Source: a bacterium (GTDB lineage Bacteria > Hydrothermota > Tepidihabitantia > B3-TA06). From it: 34,263 nt of DNA. The stretch covers positions 1 through 34,263 of the forward strand of contig JAAYVC010000051.1 in the NCBI GenBank assembly GCA_012517375.1, read 5' to 3'. Positions 21,782-30,397 of the stretch are shown in pieces. Every line of letters starts with the position of its first letter. Position 1 is the first letter of the stretch. The notes beneath the pieces were generated by a model. It saw nothing but the letters and a program-made list of their open reading frames with translations, was not told the DNA's origin and did no database searches. A program made the translations under genes and the position numbers.

Positions 21782-22810
21782 ATGAAAAAAAAATTGGGTT
21801 TTTTCGTTTTTATTCTTGGATTAGCTCTAGTCTCAGGGATAATCGTTTCATTGATAATTACCGAATACGTGCATTATAAAATCCAATACAGCAGTATAAT
21901 TCATTTACCTTTCACAGAGAAAAGTTTACGTAATCAAGTAATCGCCGGTTTATTTGTAAACATTGCAACCCCGATAAAAGGAAATGTATCTGTTTTTGGT
22001 GCACATACTCAAATCTCATCAAAAACGGAAGGGAGTCTTTTAGTGATGGGATTTCTGGTTGAAACATCTGCAAAGATCAAAGGCAGAACTAATATTTGTG
22101 CTTCAACAGTATACCTTAACGGCTCCATTGATGATACAGTATTAATAACTGCCGCTGATGTCATTATTACTGGAAGAATCAATGCACCTGTCATAATCAA
22201 GGCGCCCCTTTTGGTAATTGATTCAACCGCTGAAATCAATAACTCGATTCAGCACACTGGTCTACTTCAAGCAAGCAATCCTGAGGTAAAAAACTTTACC
22301 AAGAAAATAAATCCTGCATCCCAGCCCTTTAACAATTGGCTCGTTTTAACGCTCGTAGGACTAATTTTTTTATTAGGAATAGGTTTTGTGATGTCTTCTT
22401 TTTTCTCATGGCATCTGAATCAAACTATAAAATATCTTTTTGAAAAACCGGTCAAATCGGCAATACTCGGTAGCGTAGCGATTTTAGCATTCCCTGTTGC
22501 AGTACTTTTCGCGATTCTTCTTGCAATTACGATTATCGGAGCAACTGCTGGCGGTATTATAGTAGTGGCATATATTATTGGGTTTACATTATCGATCTTG
22601 TATGTCGGGACAGGATTAGCACAATGGTTTTTTAAAAAAGTGAATAAGAAAAAAGATCCTAATCTTTTGCTTTCCATGTTTACCGGGGTTTTCGTTGTAT
22701 TTCTTATCTGCCGAATTCCTTATGCAGGGATTTTCATATATGCGACAGTGACAGTATTTGGATTCGGCGCCTTTCTTGGAAGAAGAGTACTCATCAGTAA
22801 ACAGAGCTGA
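21782..22810 (+). CDS. Bactofilin-like domain plus membrane domain
   Basis: 342 residues. An N-terminal membrane helix (~5-27) precedes a region (~50-155) of regularly spaced strand repeats (KGNVSVFGAHTQI, KTEGSLLVMGFLVE, KGRTNICASTVYLNG, DTVLITAADVIITGRI, APVIIKAPLLVID), the pattern of polymer-forming bactofilin-type beta-helices. The C-terminal ~160 residues contain about four membrane helices (WLVLTLVGLIFLLGIGFVMS, ILGSVAILAFPVAVLF, TIIGATAGGIIVVAYII, VFGFGAFLG). The beta-helix would lie outside the cytoplasm. Related proteins are annotated polymer-forming membrane proteins of unknown role. Monocistronic with its own promoter. Confidence 0.72.
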   Translation: MKKKLGFFVFILGLALVSGIIVSLIITEYVHYKIQYSSIIHLPFTEKSLRNQVIAGLFVNIATPIKGNVSVFGAHTQISSKTEGSLLVMGFLVETSAKIKGRTNICASTVYLNGSIDDTVLITAADVIITGRINAPVIIKAPLLVIDSTAEINNSIQHTGLLQASNPEVKNFTKKINPASQPFNNWLVLTLVGLIFLLGIGFVMSSFFSWHLNQTIKYLFEKPVKSAILGSVAILAFPVAVLFAILLAITIIGATAGGIIVVAYIIGFTLSILYVGTGLAQWFFKKVNKKKDPNLLLSMFTGVFVVFLICRIPYAGIFIYATVTVFGFGAFLGRRVLISKQS

Positions 22811-22905
22811 TTACTTTCTAGATATTGAAAAGAATTACACAATGGCTAAATAATAAGCGCTCTATACGGTATTAATAGGTCTCCTGGCGCAAGAACTTAG
22901 CTTCG

Positions 22906-22933
22906 TTGACACATCTATCAACCCAACTATAAT
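22906..22933 (+). promoter_or_regulatory. Promoter for MATE transporter, leaderless configuration
   Basis: TTGACA (22906-22911), 16-bp spacer, TATAAT (22928-22933): both hexamers are perfect consensus. Seven bases separate the -10 from the ATG at 22941. Confidence 0.75.
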
Positions 22934-22940
22934 AGATTCC

Positions 22941-24383
22941 ATGACTTCTGAAACGACTGCATCTAATACACCTGGCTCAATAAATAAAAGACGCTCGGAC
23001 TTAATGGGTAGCGAACCTATTGGAAAACTGCTCTGGCAGTTTTCACTTCCAGGCGTTATAGCGATGCTTGTTAATGCAACTTACAATATTGTGGATAGAA
23101 TATTCGTTGGCGGGCTAGGACCAAGTGCAATCGCCTCGCTGACCGTTGTCTTCCCCTTACAGATGATAATTATTGCAATTGGTTCAGGCACAGGAATCGG
23201 TGCAGCCTCTCTTGTATCCAGACGGCTTGGCGAGGGTCGAATTGATGAAGCAAACACTACCGTTGGACAAACTCTTGGAATCTCAATCATTCTTGGTGCG
23301 TTGATTGCTATTTTTGGTCTGTTGCTTGGAAAACCATTGTTAAAGCTTATGGGGGCTTCAGAAGCAATCATGTCCGATTCTTTAGCTTATCTTACCATAA
23401 TACTCGGTTTTTCGATATTCAACTTCACAAACATGACAGGGAACAATCTCGTGAGGGCGGGCGGTCATCCAATAGTTCCCATGGTTGCAATGATCTCGGG
23501 TGCTGCGATAAATATCATACTCGATCCAATTTTTATATACACCCTCAAAATGGGTGTCAAAGGTGCGGCTATAGCAACCGTTATTGCGCAGGTAATAGTT
23601 ACCTTGATTCTATTCTATTATCTTTTCGGAAACAGAACCGATTTCAGAGTTAAGTTAAGGCATTATATTCCTCGATTTAAAGTCTGGACTGAGATTTATA
23701 GGATAGGAGGACCCCACACGCTCATGTCGCTTGTTGGAAGCGTAGCAATGGCGTTTGTCATATCGATTGCGGCCCCTTTTGGCGATCAAGTCATAGCCGC
23801 CTACGGAATCCTTTTCAGTTTTTTCCAACTAGGATTCATGCCCTGTATAGGCATCTCGACAGGCGCTTTACCCCTTATCGGTTACAACTATGGAGCGAAG
23901 AATTACTTGCGCGTCCGAAGCACTATACGGAGGACCTTTCTCGCATCAATGGCAATTACAACAGGTATATCCGTCATCGCTATAACGTTTCCCGAAGCGC
24001 TTGTCAAGCTATTCGTACTGTTTCAAAAGGATAGTTCTACGCAGGATGTCGCTGGCTTCGTGAAACTTGCATCTCACGCAATGCGAATCGCCTTTATCGG
24101 TTTTCCTTTTGTAGGCCCTCAAATAGCCTTTACAAGTTTCTTCCAGGGTACCGGTAAAGGCTTACCTTCGGCCATAATAGGCATTTCCCGTCAACTCCTT
24201 CTGCTTGTACCTGCAGTTTACATATTAACAACTCTCTTCGGTCAGAACGGCTTGTGGTTCGCATTACCGATATCGGATACCCTTGCTTTCATATTCTCAG
24301 CAATATGGGCAACAATCGCCATGTGCAGGATGGGAATAGGATTGTGGGGCAAGTGCAATAAATCTAAAAGCACAGGTAAATAA
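22941..24383 (+). CDS. MATE-family multidrug/organic ion efflux protein
   Basis: 480 residues with about 12 membrane helices. The start of the fold is typical of MATE proteins: MGSEPIGKLLWQFSLPGVIA, then TYNIVDRIFVGGLGPSAIAS and GIGAASLVSRRLGEGRIDEA; the second half repeats the pattern (ISIAAPFGDQVIAAYGI, GISTGALPLIGYNYGAKN). Such proteins expel cationic drugs or metabolites in exchange for Na+ or H+. The ATG at 22941 has no Shine-Dalgarno but lies 7 bases after a perfect -10, so leaderless translation is likely. A second ATG at residue 22 (MGSEP) also lacks a ribosome site. Monocistronic. Substrate not predictable. Confidence 0.92.
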   Translation: MTSETTASNTPGSINKRRSDLMGSEPIGKLLWQFSLPGVIAMLVNATYNIVDRIFVGGLGPSAIASLTVVFPLQMIIIAIGSGTGIGAASLVSRRLGEGRIDEANTTVGQTLGISIILGALIAIFGLLLGKPLLKLMGASEAIMSDSLAYLTIILGFSIFNFTNMTGNNLVRAGGHPIVPMVAMISGAAINIILDPIFIYTLKMGVKGAAIATVIAQVIVTLILFYYLFGNRTDFRVKLRHYIPRFKVWTEIYRIGGPHTLMSLVGSVAMAFVISIAAPFGDQVIAAYGILFSFFQLGFMPCIGISTGALPLIGYNYGAKNYLRVRSTIRRTFLASMAITTGISVIAITFPEALVKLFVLFQKDSSTQDVAGFVKLASHAMRIAFIGFPFVGPQIAFTSFFQGTGKGLPSAIIGISRQLLLLVPAVYILTTLFGQNGLWFALPISDTLAFIFSAIWATIAMCRMGIGLWGKCNKSKSTGK

Positions 24384-24735
24384 TCTCCAGACACTTTATT
24401 TCCAAAACGGATAGATTTTTTCAAAAAATACCATAATCTTGGAATGCCAGTCGTATCATTTCTGACTCAAAAGGAACTCCAGAAAATGCTTCTCGGAACG
24501 GATAAGTGCAGAATAATTAGATGGAAAGAAGATCGCTGGCATGTTTCATGGATTATGCGACTCGGTTTAATTAATAGACTTGCATATGTTTCCTGTATAG
24601 CGCAAAAAACAACTTGAAATTCATCTATTTATTAAAAACCAATTCTTAAGAATGAAGATGTAATTGATATGTTTTGAGCAATCGTCAAGGCAACTTGCCT
24701 GAGTGTTGACACTGCTCGCGGAGTAAGCTAAGGGT
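24384..24735. other. Intergenic region with one doubtful small frame
   Basis: About 350 bp between the convergent MATE and TPR-thioredoxin genes. It contains the 57-codon frame at 24444-24617 (separate entry). No terminator with a clean T tract, RNA gene or repeat was recognised. Confidence 0.45.
24444..24617 (+). CDS. Doubtful 57-residue open frame
   Basis: Starts MPVVSFLTQKELQKML and contains KCRIIRWKEDRWHVSW and RLAYVSCIAQ, with a balanced, basic composition. No ribosome site at a proper distance and no promoter were seen. It may be a small gene or the relic of one. Confidence 0.22.
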   Translation: MPVVSFLTQKELQKMLLGTDKCRIIRWKEDRWHVSWIMRLGLINRLAYVSCIAQKTT

Positions 24736-26307
24736 TTATTCAATAATCTCAAGCCACCATTCAAGCTTGTCGAGCAACGTCTGGTCGGACGCCTCGCCGT
24801 GACCGTACCCTAAGTTGTAATACTTCATAACCCCTTTCGAGTCTATCAAAAGAATGTACGGGGTGCCGACTATGCCGTATGCATCCTTTACATCAGGCGT
24901 GCAGACAAGATTGGGAAGCTTAACTCCCCACTTGCTGAATTGTCCAGCAACGCCCGGCAGGTCAGTAATATCGCATCCAACGCCATAAACAGGGATTTCG
25001 GGATGCGACTTCTGGAACTCCTCCAGAACCTTCAAGGTATACGCGCCTGCACCGGCGCAGCAATTCAACCAGAAGTCAAGAATGACCGGCTTTCCGCGCA
25101 GAGAGGAGAATGAAACGGTATCGCCGGTGAAAGAAACGAGAGTGAAATCGGGCGCAGGGGCGTTCAAGGGATTCGAACCGGCTTCAACCTTCGCGGCATC
25201 TTTCATCTGCGAGACAAGCCCAAGGAATCTTGCATCGCCTCTGAGGCTCTGGAGGCTCGAATCTGTTGAAGCGTAAGCATAGGAAGTGAATCCCTTCTCC
25301 ATGGATTGTTCGAGAAGTTTTATTGCTTTCTCCGTGTTTCCGCATGAAGCCTCAAGGCATGCCTTATCGAACAAGACCCCTGACTCCCATTTTGGACTTA
25401 CAGAAGCGGCGTAGGCCAGCCTGTAATCAAGCAAAAGAAGGGCGCTATCCGGCAGACCCAATGCCCGATATGTACTAGCAAGCGTCTCAGCGTAATAAGA
25501 AATATCCATCAGCAAATCCTTTTCGACCTCTGTGCGTTTATGAAAGCGCGCCTTGTCAAGCTCCAGCACTGACTCGTAATCGCCCAATCCTTCCGCCTTG
25601 TCGCGAGCGACCCAGAATTCATTAACGACAAGCATGGGATGCGGCGCCAGTTCATAAGCATGCAATGCCGCACCGATAAGCTCTTTTGGTCGAGCAGTCT
25701 CGTAGTACAGGGTAACTAAATCAGCGTAGGCGTCAGGTATAGTGCTATCAATTTCTGTAGCTCTTCTAAGACTCTTTTCCGCTTCCTCGTAGCGTTCGAG
25801 CGCGCTCAACGACCAACCCTTGAGTTCATGACCCCAGTAAGACTTCTTGTCCAGCTTGAGTATTTCATCGCCTAGCTTAAGGCGCCTCTCATAATCGTCC
25901 AGGGTTCGAGCGTAAAGGTAGATATTGGCTGCAGATTTCGGATTTTTCTCGTATAAATCTTTGTAATAATTGATGAGTGAATCCTTAAGAGCGGTCCTTT
26001 CTGCTTCAGGAACTGCATTATCCCCGCATCTATCGAAGGTTAAATTCTGAAGCCTCTGACCAAGCTCCACGGATTCAGGGTATCGCTTAAGTGCCCCGGC
26101 ATAAACCCTTGCCGCAGTTCTGTAGTAGTCGTCTTCAGAAAAAAAGTCGCTGTTCCCCATAACAGATCGCAGCTGATATTGGGTAGCTATAACCTGCTTT
26201 TCTGCCTCTCTTTGAGTTTGAACCATTCGGTCACGGTATGCAAAAAGCGTTACCGGCGCAGCAAAGAGCAATAAAAGGAATAATGTTATGAACTTCCGTT
26301 TGTTCAT
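24736..26307 (-). CDS. Exported TPR protein with thioredoxin-fold (TlpA/AhpC-like) C-terminus
   Basis: 523 residues. It has a signal peptide (FITLFLLLLFAAPVTLFA), then tetratricopeptide-like helical repeats (~60-350; e.g. LKGWSLSALERYEEAEKSLR and PDAYADLVTLYYETARPKEL). A thioredoxin-fold domain follows (~385-523): APDFTLVSFTGDTVSFSSL, KPVILDFWLNCCAGAG, and the cis-Pro loop GIVGTPYILLID. The usual WCxxC motif is replaced: Cys416-Cys417 stand where Trp-Cys would be, and the resolving Cys position is Ala. It is probably a periplasmic redox, peroxidase-like or binding protein rather than a standard disulfide exchanger. AGGAGG precedes the ATG. Confidence 0.87.
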   Translation of the reverse strand: MNKRKFITLFLLLLFAAPVTLFAYRDRMVQTQREAEKQVIATQYQLRSVMGNSDFFSEDDYYRTAARVYAGALKRYPESVELGQRLQNLTFDRCGDNAVPEAERTALKDSLINYYKDLYEKNPKSAANIYLYARTLDDYERRLKLGDEILKLDKKSYWGHELKGWSLSALERYEEAEKSLRRATEIDSTIPDAYADLVTLYYETARPKELIGAALHAYELAPHPMLVVNEFWVARDKAEGLGDYESVLELDKARFHKRTEVEKDLLMDISYYAETLASTYRALGLPDSALLLLDYRLAYAASVSPKWESGVLFDKACLEASCGNTEKAIKLLEQSMEKGFTSYAYASTDSSLQSLRGDARFLGLVSQMKDAAKVEAGSNPLNAPAPDFTLVSFTGDTVSFSSLRGKPVILDFWLNCCAGAGAYTLKVLEEFQKSHPEIPVYGVGCDITDLPGVAGQFSKWGVKLPNLVCTPDVKDAYGIVGTPYILLIDSKGVMKYYNLGYGHGEASDQTLLDKLEWWLEIIE

Positions 26308-26334
26308 GGTTCCTCCTTTGGATAATATTGCATG

Positions 26335-26362
26335 ATTTTATGTTTTTATTAAGGAAAGTCAA
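26335..26362 (-). promoter_or_regulatory. Promoter for TPR-thioredoxin gene
   Basis: Minus strand TTGACT (26362-26357), 16-bp spacer, TAAAAT (26340-26335). Divergent from the lolA promoter 35 bp away. Confidence 0.65.
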
Positions 26363-26397
26363 GAACAGCAGGCAACCTGCCGCGTCCTCCCTGCGTC

Positions 26398-26425
26398 TTG
26401 ACACATAGCCCGCAATGACTAGAAT
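26398..26425 (+). promoter_or_regulatory. Promoter for lolA-rimO operon
   Basis: TTGACA (26398-26403), 16-bp spacer, TAGAAT (26420-26425), 28 bp before the TTG start. Confidence 0.65.
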
Positions 26426-26453
26426 TAGACAAACCTTTTAAGGAGGTTCTATT

Positions 26454-27086
26454 TTGCGACGTATGATTTCAATTTCGCTTCTGGGAGTGGGGTTCCTGCT
26501 CGCTGCCACTCCGCAAGAAACTTTAAACTCCGTAATTAGCAAATATTCGAGCGCCAGTTCGCTTAAGGCGATTTTCAAGGAACAGATATGCTCCAAGTCT
26601 CAGGGTACGTGTCAGGAACTAAGGGGAACTTTCATATACTCCTCGCCTAATAAATTCAGATTGGATGTCGTAATCCCTATGGAACAACTTGTCGTCTCTG
26701 ACGGCAATACCTTCTGGATATACCTTCCTACCCAGAATCAGGCTATACAAACAAAACCTGGTCCTGAACAGGAACTTTTCCTCTTTGTGTCTAGATTATC
26801 CAACTACTCCGAAACCTACACGGTTAATACAGCTCAAAAAGATGGAACAGTTGAGGCAAAGTTCACCGCTAAGCCTGATAAACAACCCTTCCTGAAGGAA
26901 TTCACACTTCTGCTCGACCCTAACAAAAACGATATTGATGGCATTAAGATAACAGAAGGAGACTCCGAGATAATATTCTACATGGAATCCGTCAAACTAA
27001 ATGTAAAAACGTCTCCGAGTCAATTTCTTTTCTCGCCTCCCGAGGGAACAACGATAATCAAGGACACAGGCACGGGCTACCAGTGA
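26454..27086 (+). CDS. lolA: LolA-like outer-membrane lipoprotein carrier
   Basis: 210 residues with a signal peptide (ISISLLGVGFLLAATP). The LolA pattern is evident: an N-terminal helix (TLNSVISKYSSASSLKAIFKE), then LRGTFIYSSPNKFRLDVVIP, LVVSDGNTFWIYLPTQNQAI and a C-terminal FSPPEGTTIIKD, matching the family's 'F.f.pP.g..vi'. LolA carries lipoproteins across the periplasm to the outer membrane. The TTG start is supported by AGGAGG 7 bp upstream. It overlaps the next gene by GTGA and heads a five-gene operon that ends in a LolB-like lipoprotein. Confidence 0.87.
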   Translation: MRRMISISLLGVGFLLAATPQETLNSVISKYSSASSLKAIFKEQICSKSQGTCQELRGTFIYSSPNKFRLDVVIPMEQLVVSDGNTFWIYLPTQNQAIQTKPGPEQELFLFVSRLSNYSETYTVNTAQKDGTVEAKFTAKPDKQPFLKEFTLLLDPNKNDIDGIKITEGDSEIIFYMESVKLNVKTSPSQFLFSPPEGTTIIKDTGTGYQ

Positions 27087-27469
27087 CGCTTGAAAGGGAC
27101 AACTATTGTTTTGCGTGCGGCAAGGATAATCCTAGAGGGTTGAAGCTGGATATTTCATTTGATGCGGAAAAAGCATCGTGTGAGTATACAGTCCCAGATG
27201 ACCTCCAAGGCTGGCCAAAAATCACACACGGCGGGGTGATATCGACCATGCTGGACGAGATGATGGTTTGGGCGGCAGCAGGACTGCAAAAACATGTTGT
27301 CACAGCTGAACTAACTATAAGATTTAAAAAACCTCTGCCTGTCGGAAAGAAAATTAGCCTGGAGGCAAGGATTCTTGAAGATAAAAAACGAATAATGACT
27401 GCCCAGGCTAAAATCTTCGATTCCAAGGACGTTTACGCAGAAGCGTCGGGAAAACTTATCCCTGCATAA
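27083..27469 (+). CDS. Hotdog-fold thioesterase (PaaI/4HBT type)
   Basis: 128 residues from a GTG overlapping the lolA stop. It starts NYCFACGKDNPRGLKL, the signature of the THEM4/PaaI-like subgroup. The hotdog core has ITHGGVISTMLDEMMVWAAAG with the conserved HGG(V/I)xxxxLD motif and its general-base Asp, then TAELTIRFKKPLPVGKKI. The reaction is probably hydrolysis of an acyl-CoA thioester in the cytosol; the substrate is not known. Position between lolA and rimO may be only an expression convenience. Confidence 0.87.
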   Translation: MTLERDNYCFACGKDNPRGLKLDISFDAEKASCEYTVPDDLQGWPKITHGGVISTMLDEMMVWAAAGLQKHVVTAELTIRFKKPLPVGKKISLEARILEDKKRIMTAQAKIFDSKDVYAEASGKLIPA

Positions 27470-27514
27470 AATGCAACTTCTTTGAATCAACCATATGATA
27501 CTTAAGGCCGAAGG

Positions 27515-28828
27515 TTGAACAAATTACGGGTTTCAGTGATAAATCTCGGATGTCCTAAAAACAGGATTGACGCCGAGATAATCCTAGGTTCCTTAGCTCA
27601 GGCGGGATATCTGGTGACGGACGATACCAATGAAGCGGAAGTCGTCATAATCAATACGTGCGCCTTTATTGAAGAAGCGATTGAGGAATCTGCGGCAGTA
27701 ATCGAAGAATACGAATCCCTGCGCAGAAAAGGAATGCTAAGAAAGCTCCTTGTTACCGGCTGCTTGTCTCAAAGAAACACGACAGAGCTTTGCGGTCGCT
27801 TTCCGTGGGTAGATGCCTTCATAGGGCTAGATTCGATTCCGGATATTCCAAGGATCATAAAGGAAATAAACAGACAAGGCGAGGTATACGTTTATGCAAA
27901 ACCGGTTTGGAACCCTGCACAAGATCAACCAAGATTGCTTTCTACGCCTCAGCATTATGCTTACTTGAGACTTGCTGAAGGGTGTTCCAATCATTGTTCC
28001 TACTGTACAATACCATCAATCAGAGGAGATTTGAGACTGCGTAGCGTTGATGGTATTATCGAAGAAGCTGTCAATCTTGTTAACATAGGTGTAAAAGAAC
28101 TCATACTGATAGCGCAAGATACGACCGCTCATACCGAATTGACTGGAATTCTTGAACAACTTGAGAATATCGACGGTTTACGCTGGATACGTCTTCTTTA
28201 TTCTCACCCTGCTCATGTAACCGAGAAACTAATAGAACAAATGGTGAAAAGCAAGAAGATACTTAACTACATGGACATGCCGATTCAGCATTTGGCGGAT
28301 TCAGTTCTTAAAAGAATGAACCGAAGGATTCTCTCTTCAAGAATCAAGGAGATAGTGAAAACTTCAAGAGAATTCGACCCTGATTTCGTTTTGAGAACCA
28401 CCGTAATGGTCGGGTTTCCGGGTGAAACCGATTTGGAATATCAGGAACTAGTGAACGGTCTTGAGGAGCTTGAGTTTACACACCTGGGAATATTCGCGTA
28501 TTCCGCAGAAGAAGGAACAAACGCCGCCACGATGGAGGGAGCTGTTGAAAAAGAGGTGGTAAAGGAGCGTATTGAAATTTTGATTGATCTGGCTGAGAAA
28601 TATCAGACCAGGGATATGAAAAAGAAAAAAGGGACAATCCAGGAAGCCGTGGTAGATTTTATAACCCCGGATTCAGCCGTCGGGCGTCTTTGGAGCTCTG
28701 CCCCTGAAATCGACAGATTACTTGAAATTACAAACCCGGGTGATATTGCGCCCGGAACATTCACACGAGTGGAAATAACCGGAGGAAAAGATGACGTTAT
28801 TGTTGCTCGCAGGATTGAATCTGCTTAA
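27515..28828 (+). CDS. rimO: Ribosomal protein S12 methylthiotransferase RimO
   Basis: 437 residues. The N-terminal methylthiotransferase domain has Cys13 (NLGCPKN), Cys49 (NTCAF) and Cys83 (TGCLSQ) for one iron-sulfur cluster. The radical SAM motif is CSNHCSYC (157-164), followed by IPSIRGDLRLRS, a RimO hallmark. The C-terminal TRAM domain (~370-437: IQEAVVDFITPDSAVGRLWS, PGDIAPGTFTRVEI) binds the substrate. It adds a methylthio group to an Asp of ribosomal protein S12. TTG start with AAGG upstream. The 3' end overlaps the next gene by 38 bp. Confidence 0.94.
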   Translation: MNKLRVSVINLGCPKNRIDAEIILGSLAQAGYLVTDDTNEAEVVIINTCAFIEEAIEESAAVIEEYESLRRKGMLRKLLVTGCLSQRNTTELCGRFPWVDAFIGLDSIPDIPRIIKEINRQGEVYVYAKPVWNPAQDQPRLLSTPQHYAYLRLAEGCSNHCSYCTIPSIRGDLRLRSVDGIIEEAVNLVNIGVKELILIAQDTTAHTELTGILEQLENIDGLRWIRLLYSHPAHVTEKLIEQMVKSKKILNYMDMPIQHLADSVLKRMNRRILSSRIKEIVKTSREFDPDFVLRTTVMVGFPGETDLEYQELVNGLEELEFTHLGIFAYSAEEGTNAATMEGAVEKEVVKERIEILIDLAEKYQTRDMKKKKGTIQEAVVDFITPDSAVGRLWSSAPEIDRLLEITNPGDIAPGTFTRVEITGGKDDVIVARRIESA

Positions 28829-29645
28829 TGCCGTTCAAAAACCTATAGTCAGTTTTCCAATACAACCATCAGGTGAACTATTTGTAGGGAAGTACTTCCC
28901 TAATGATACCGGGCCTAAAGCAAAACTGTATAATATCGATGTAGGAATCGAGATATCAACCGACTTGATTGATGTTGCTGGACAGCGCTTCTTTATTTCT
29001 TACAGAGACGAGCTAATATCCGGAAACGATTTTGCAGCGAATGTAGCCTTCGACCCGCGCATGGCACATTTCTATCTCATTGGAGGATTCAGGTTCAATA
29101 TTCTGGACAAGGCTAATCTAGCATTATACCTAAACCACGACTGCACTCACAACATAGACCGCAGACCCGACAGCTTCAAAGTTGTGTTTAATAGAGTCAC
29201 CGTTGCGGCGGGAACGCCTGGCGCATTCAACAATGCAAATCTAAGGAAGATTTTTGAAACCACCTGGCCCGAGCGCCTTAACGCCAAGCTTACTTACGAG
29301 TGGTATCCGCATGACACCTTGATTGATGCATTGAACTCGACAGATCTTTACCACGCCTTCCAGCTCGATGCAAGCTACGATCAACCTATTTACAAAAACA
29401 TTTACGCATCAGCAAGGATATACGGTTATCTTACTCGAATTAAACCAAAACCCGGAACACCTGCTGATAGTATGTATACACCTTTCTGGGGCTACAAGTT
29501 CACTCCGCAGATAGGTGTCGGCGTTCTGAGACCAAAAGGGGCTCTTGAGCTTTACCTGCGCTACTGGGCTTTAGCGGACGTCGGCGATATCGGCTTTCAC
29601 GAACCCGGTCACTGGCCCTACCTGGGACTTCATTTGAGGTTCTAG
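28791..29645 (+). CDS. Outer-membrane beta-barrel-like protein
   Basis: 284 residues. A short signal peptide (TLLLLAGLNLLNA) is followed by aromatic amphipathic strands: KLYNIDVGIEISTDL, QRFFISYRD, AHFYLIGGFRFNI, ANLALYLNHDC, YHAFQLDASYD, IYASARIYGYL, and a C-terminal strand ending GLHLRF, the classic terminal Phe of barrel proteins. GGAGG lies upstream of the ATG inside the rimO coding end. Between rimO and a LolB-like lipoprotein gene in the same operon. Family not recognised. Confidence 0.75.
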   Translation: MTLLLLAGLNLLNAVQKPIVSFPIQPSGELFVGKYFPNDTGPKAKLYNIDVGIEISTDLIDVAGQRFFISYRDELISGNDFAANVAFDPRMAHFYLIGGFRFNILDKANLALYLNHDCTHNIDRRPDSFKVVFNRVTVAAGTPGAFNNANLRKIFETTWPERLNAKLTYEWYPHDTLIDALNSTDLYHAFQLDASYDQPIYKNIYASARIYGYLTRIKPKPGTPADSMYTPFWGYKFTPQIGVGVLRPKGALELYLRYWALADVGDIGFHEPGHWPYLGLHLRF

Positions 29646-30313
29646 TGAGAAAAATACTCGTTACGGGATTAGTTTTTTTATTCTTCATTACGGCTTGCAG
29701 AACTATCGTTAAACCCAATGGACCACGAGAGGCATTTATCGAACAAACCCAAGGAGAATACATCTACGAAGATTCCACGGATTCATATTCAGGAAGATTC
29801 ATACTTTTCTCCTATGGCGACAAGCTCTCAATTGATCTTTTTGCAGCATACTTTCCTGTTGCATCGATAAGATATTCGCCGGCATTGACACAGGTCTATC
29901 TTCCGGCAACGGCTGAACTACTGCTTCTTGACAAGGATGACTACCTGCCCCTCAAGGGCTGGGAGGTTCCCCTTTCGCCCCTTGCTTCGGCTTTTACAGG
30001 TTCCTGGCCAGATGCCGTCGATAGTTCAGTTCTTAAAGGGGATACTGTTTTCCACTGGCTCGGAGAAACAGCCTATCTTGAATCCATCCATAACAAGAGA
30101 CTCGCGGGGCTCGAAGGCAGGGACTGGACCCTATCTCGAACGGGTGAAATCAGCGGCGCTACAGGTCGTGACAGAGCATCAAAAATAGTTTTTAAGAGAA
30201 TCGATGCTGAACTTACACTTAATTTCATAAACTTCGAGTTAAAAGAAGCACGTCTTGATAATGTTTTTGAACTAGATCTTCCGCCTGGGATTAAGAAAAT
30301 AGATTACCGTTAA
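29645..30313 (+). CDS. LolB-like outer-membrane lipoprotein
   Basis: 222 residues from a GTG whose G is shared with the previous TAG. The lipoprotein signal is KILVTGLVFLFFITAC with Cys at residue 18. The body has the pattern of LolA/LolB-fold proteins: YSGRFILFSYGDKLSIDLFA, VASIRYSPALTQVYLPATAE, then WTLSRTGEISGAT, KIVFKRIDAELTLNFINFEL and FELDLPPGIKKIDY, the last resembling the 'F.l..p.g' end of LolA-type domains. In the operon headed by lolA, so a receptor role for LolA-borne lipoproteins is an attractive inference. Direct homology to LolB is not shown. Confidence 0.65.
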   Translation: MRKILVTGLVFLFFITACRTIVKPNGPREAFIEQTQGEYIYEDSTDSYSGRFILFSYGDKLSIDLFAAYFPVASIRYSPALTQVYLPATAELLLLDKDDYLPLKGWEVPLSPLASAFTGSWPDAVDSSVLKGDTVFHWLGETAYLESIHNKRLAGLEGRDWTLSRTGEISGATGRDRASKIVFKRIDAELTLNFINFELKEARLDNVFELDLPPGIKKIDYR

Positions 30314-30397
30314 GGTCAATCCAAAACAAAATTTCCGAGTTTTAGCGGCGAAACTTCTGCTTTATTGACGTTCATCTCAAGGATTTGACTATTATAT

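Noticed and set aside
25160-25185. tRNA-like 'gggattcgaaccggc' string
   Set aside because: It resembles a T-arm in reverse complement, but it is inside the coding frame of the TPR-thioredoxin gene (EAGSNPLNAP) and no acceptor or anticodon arm can be built around it.
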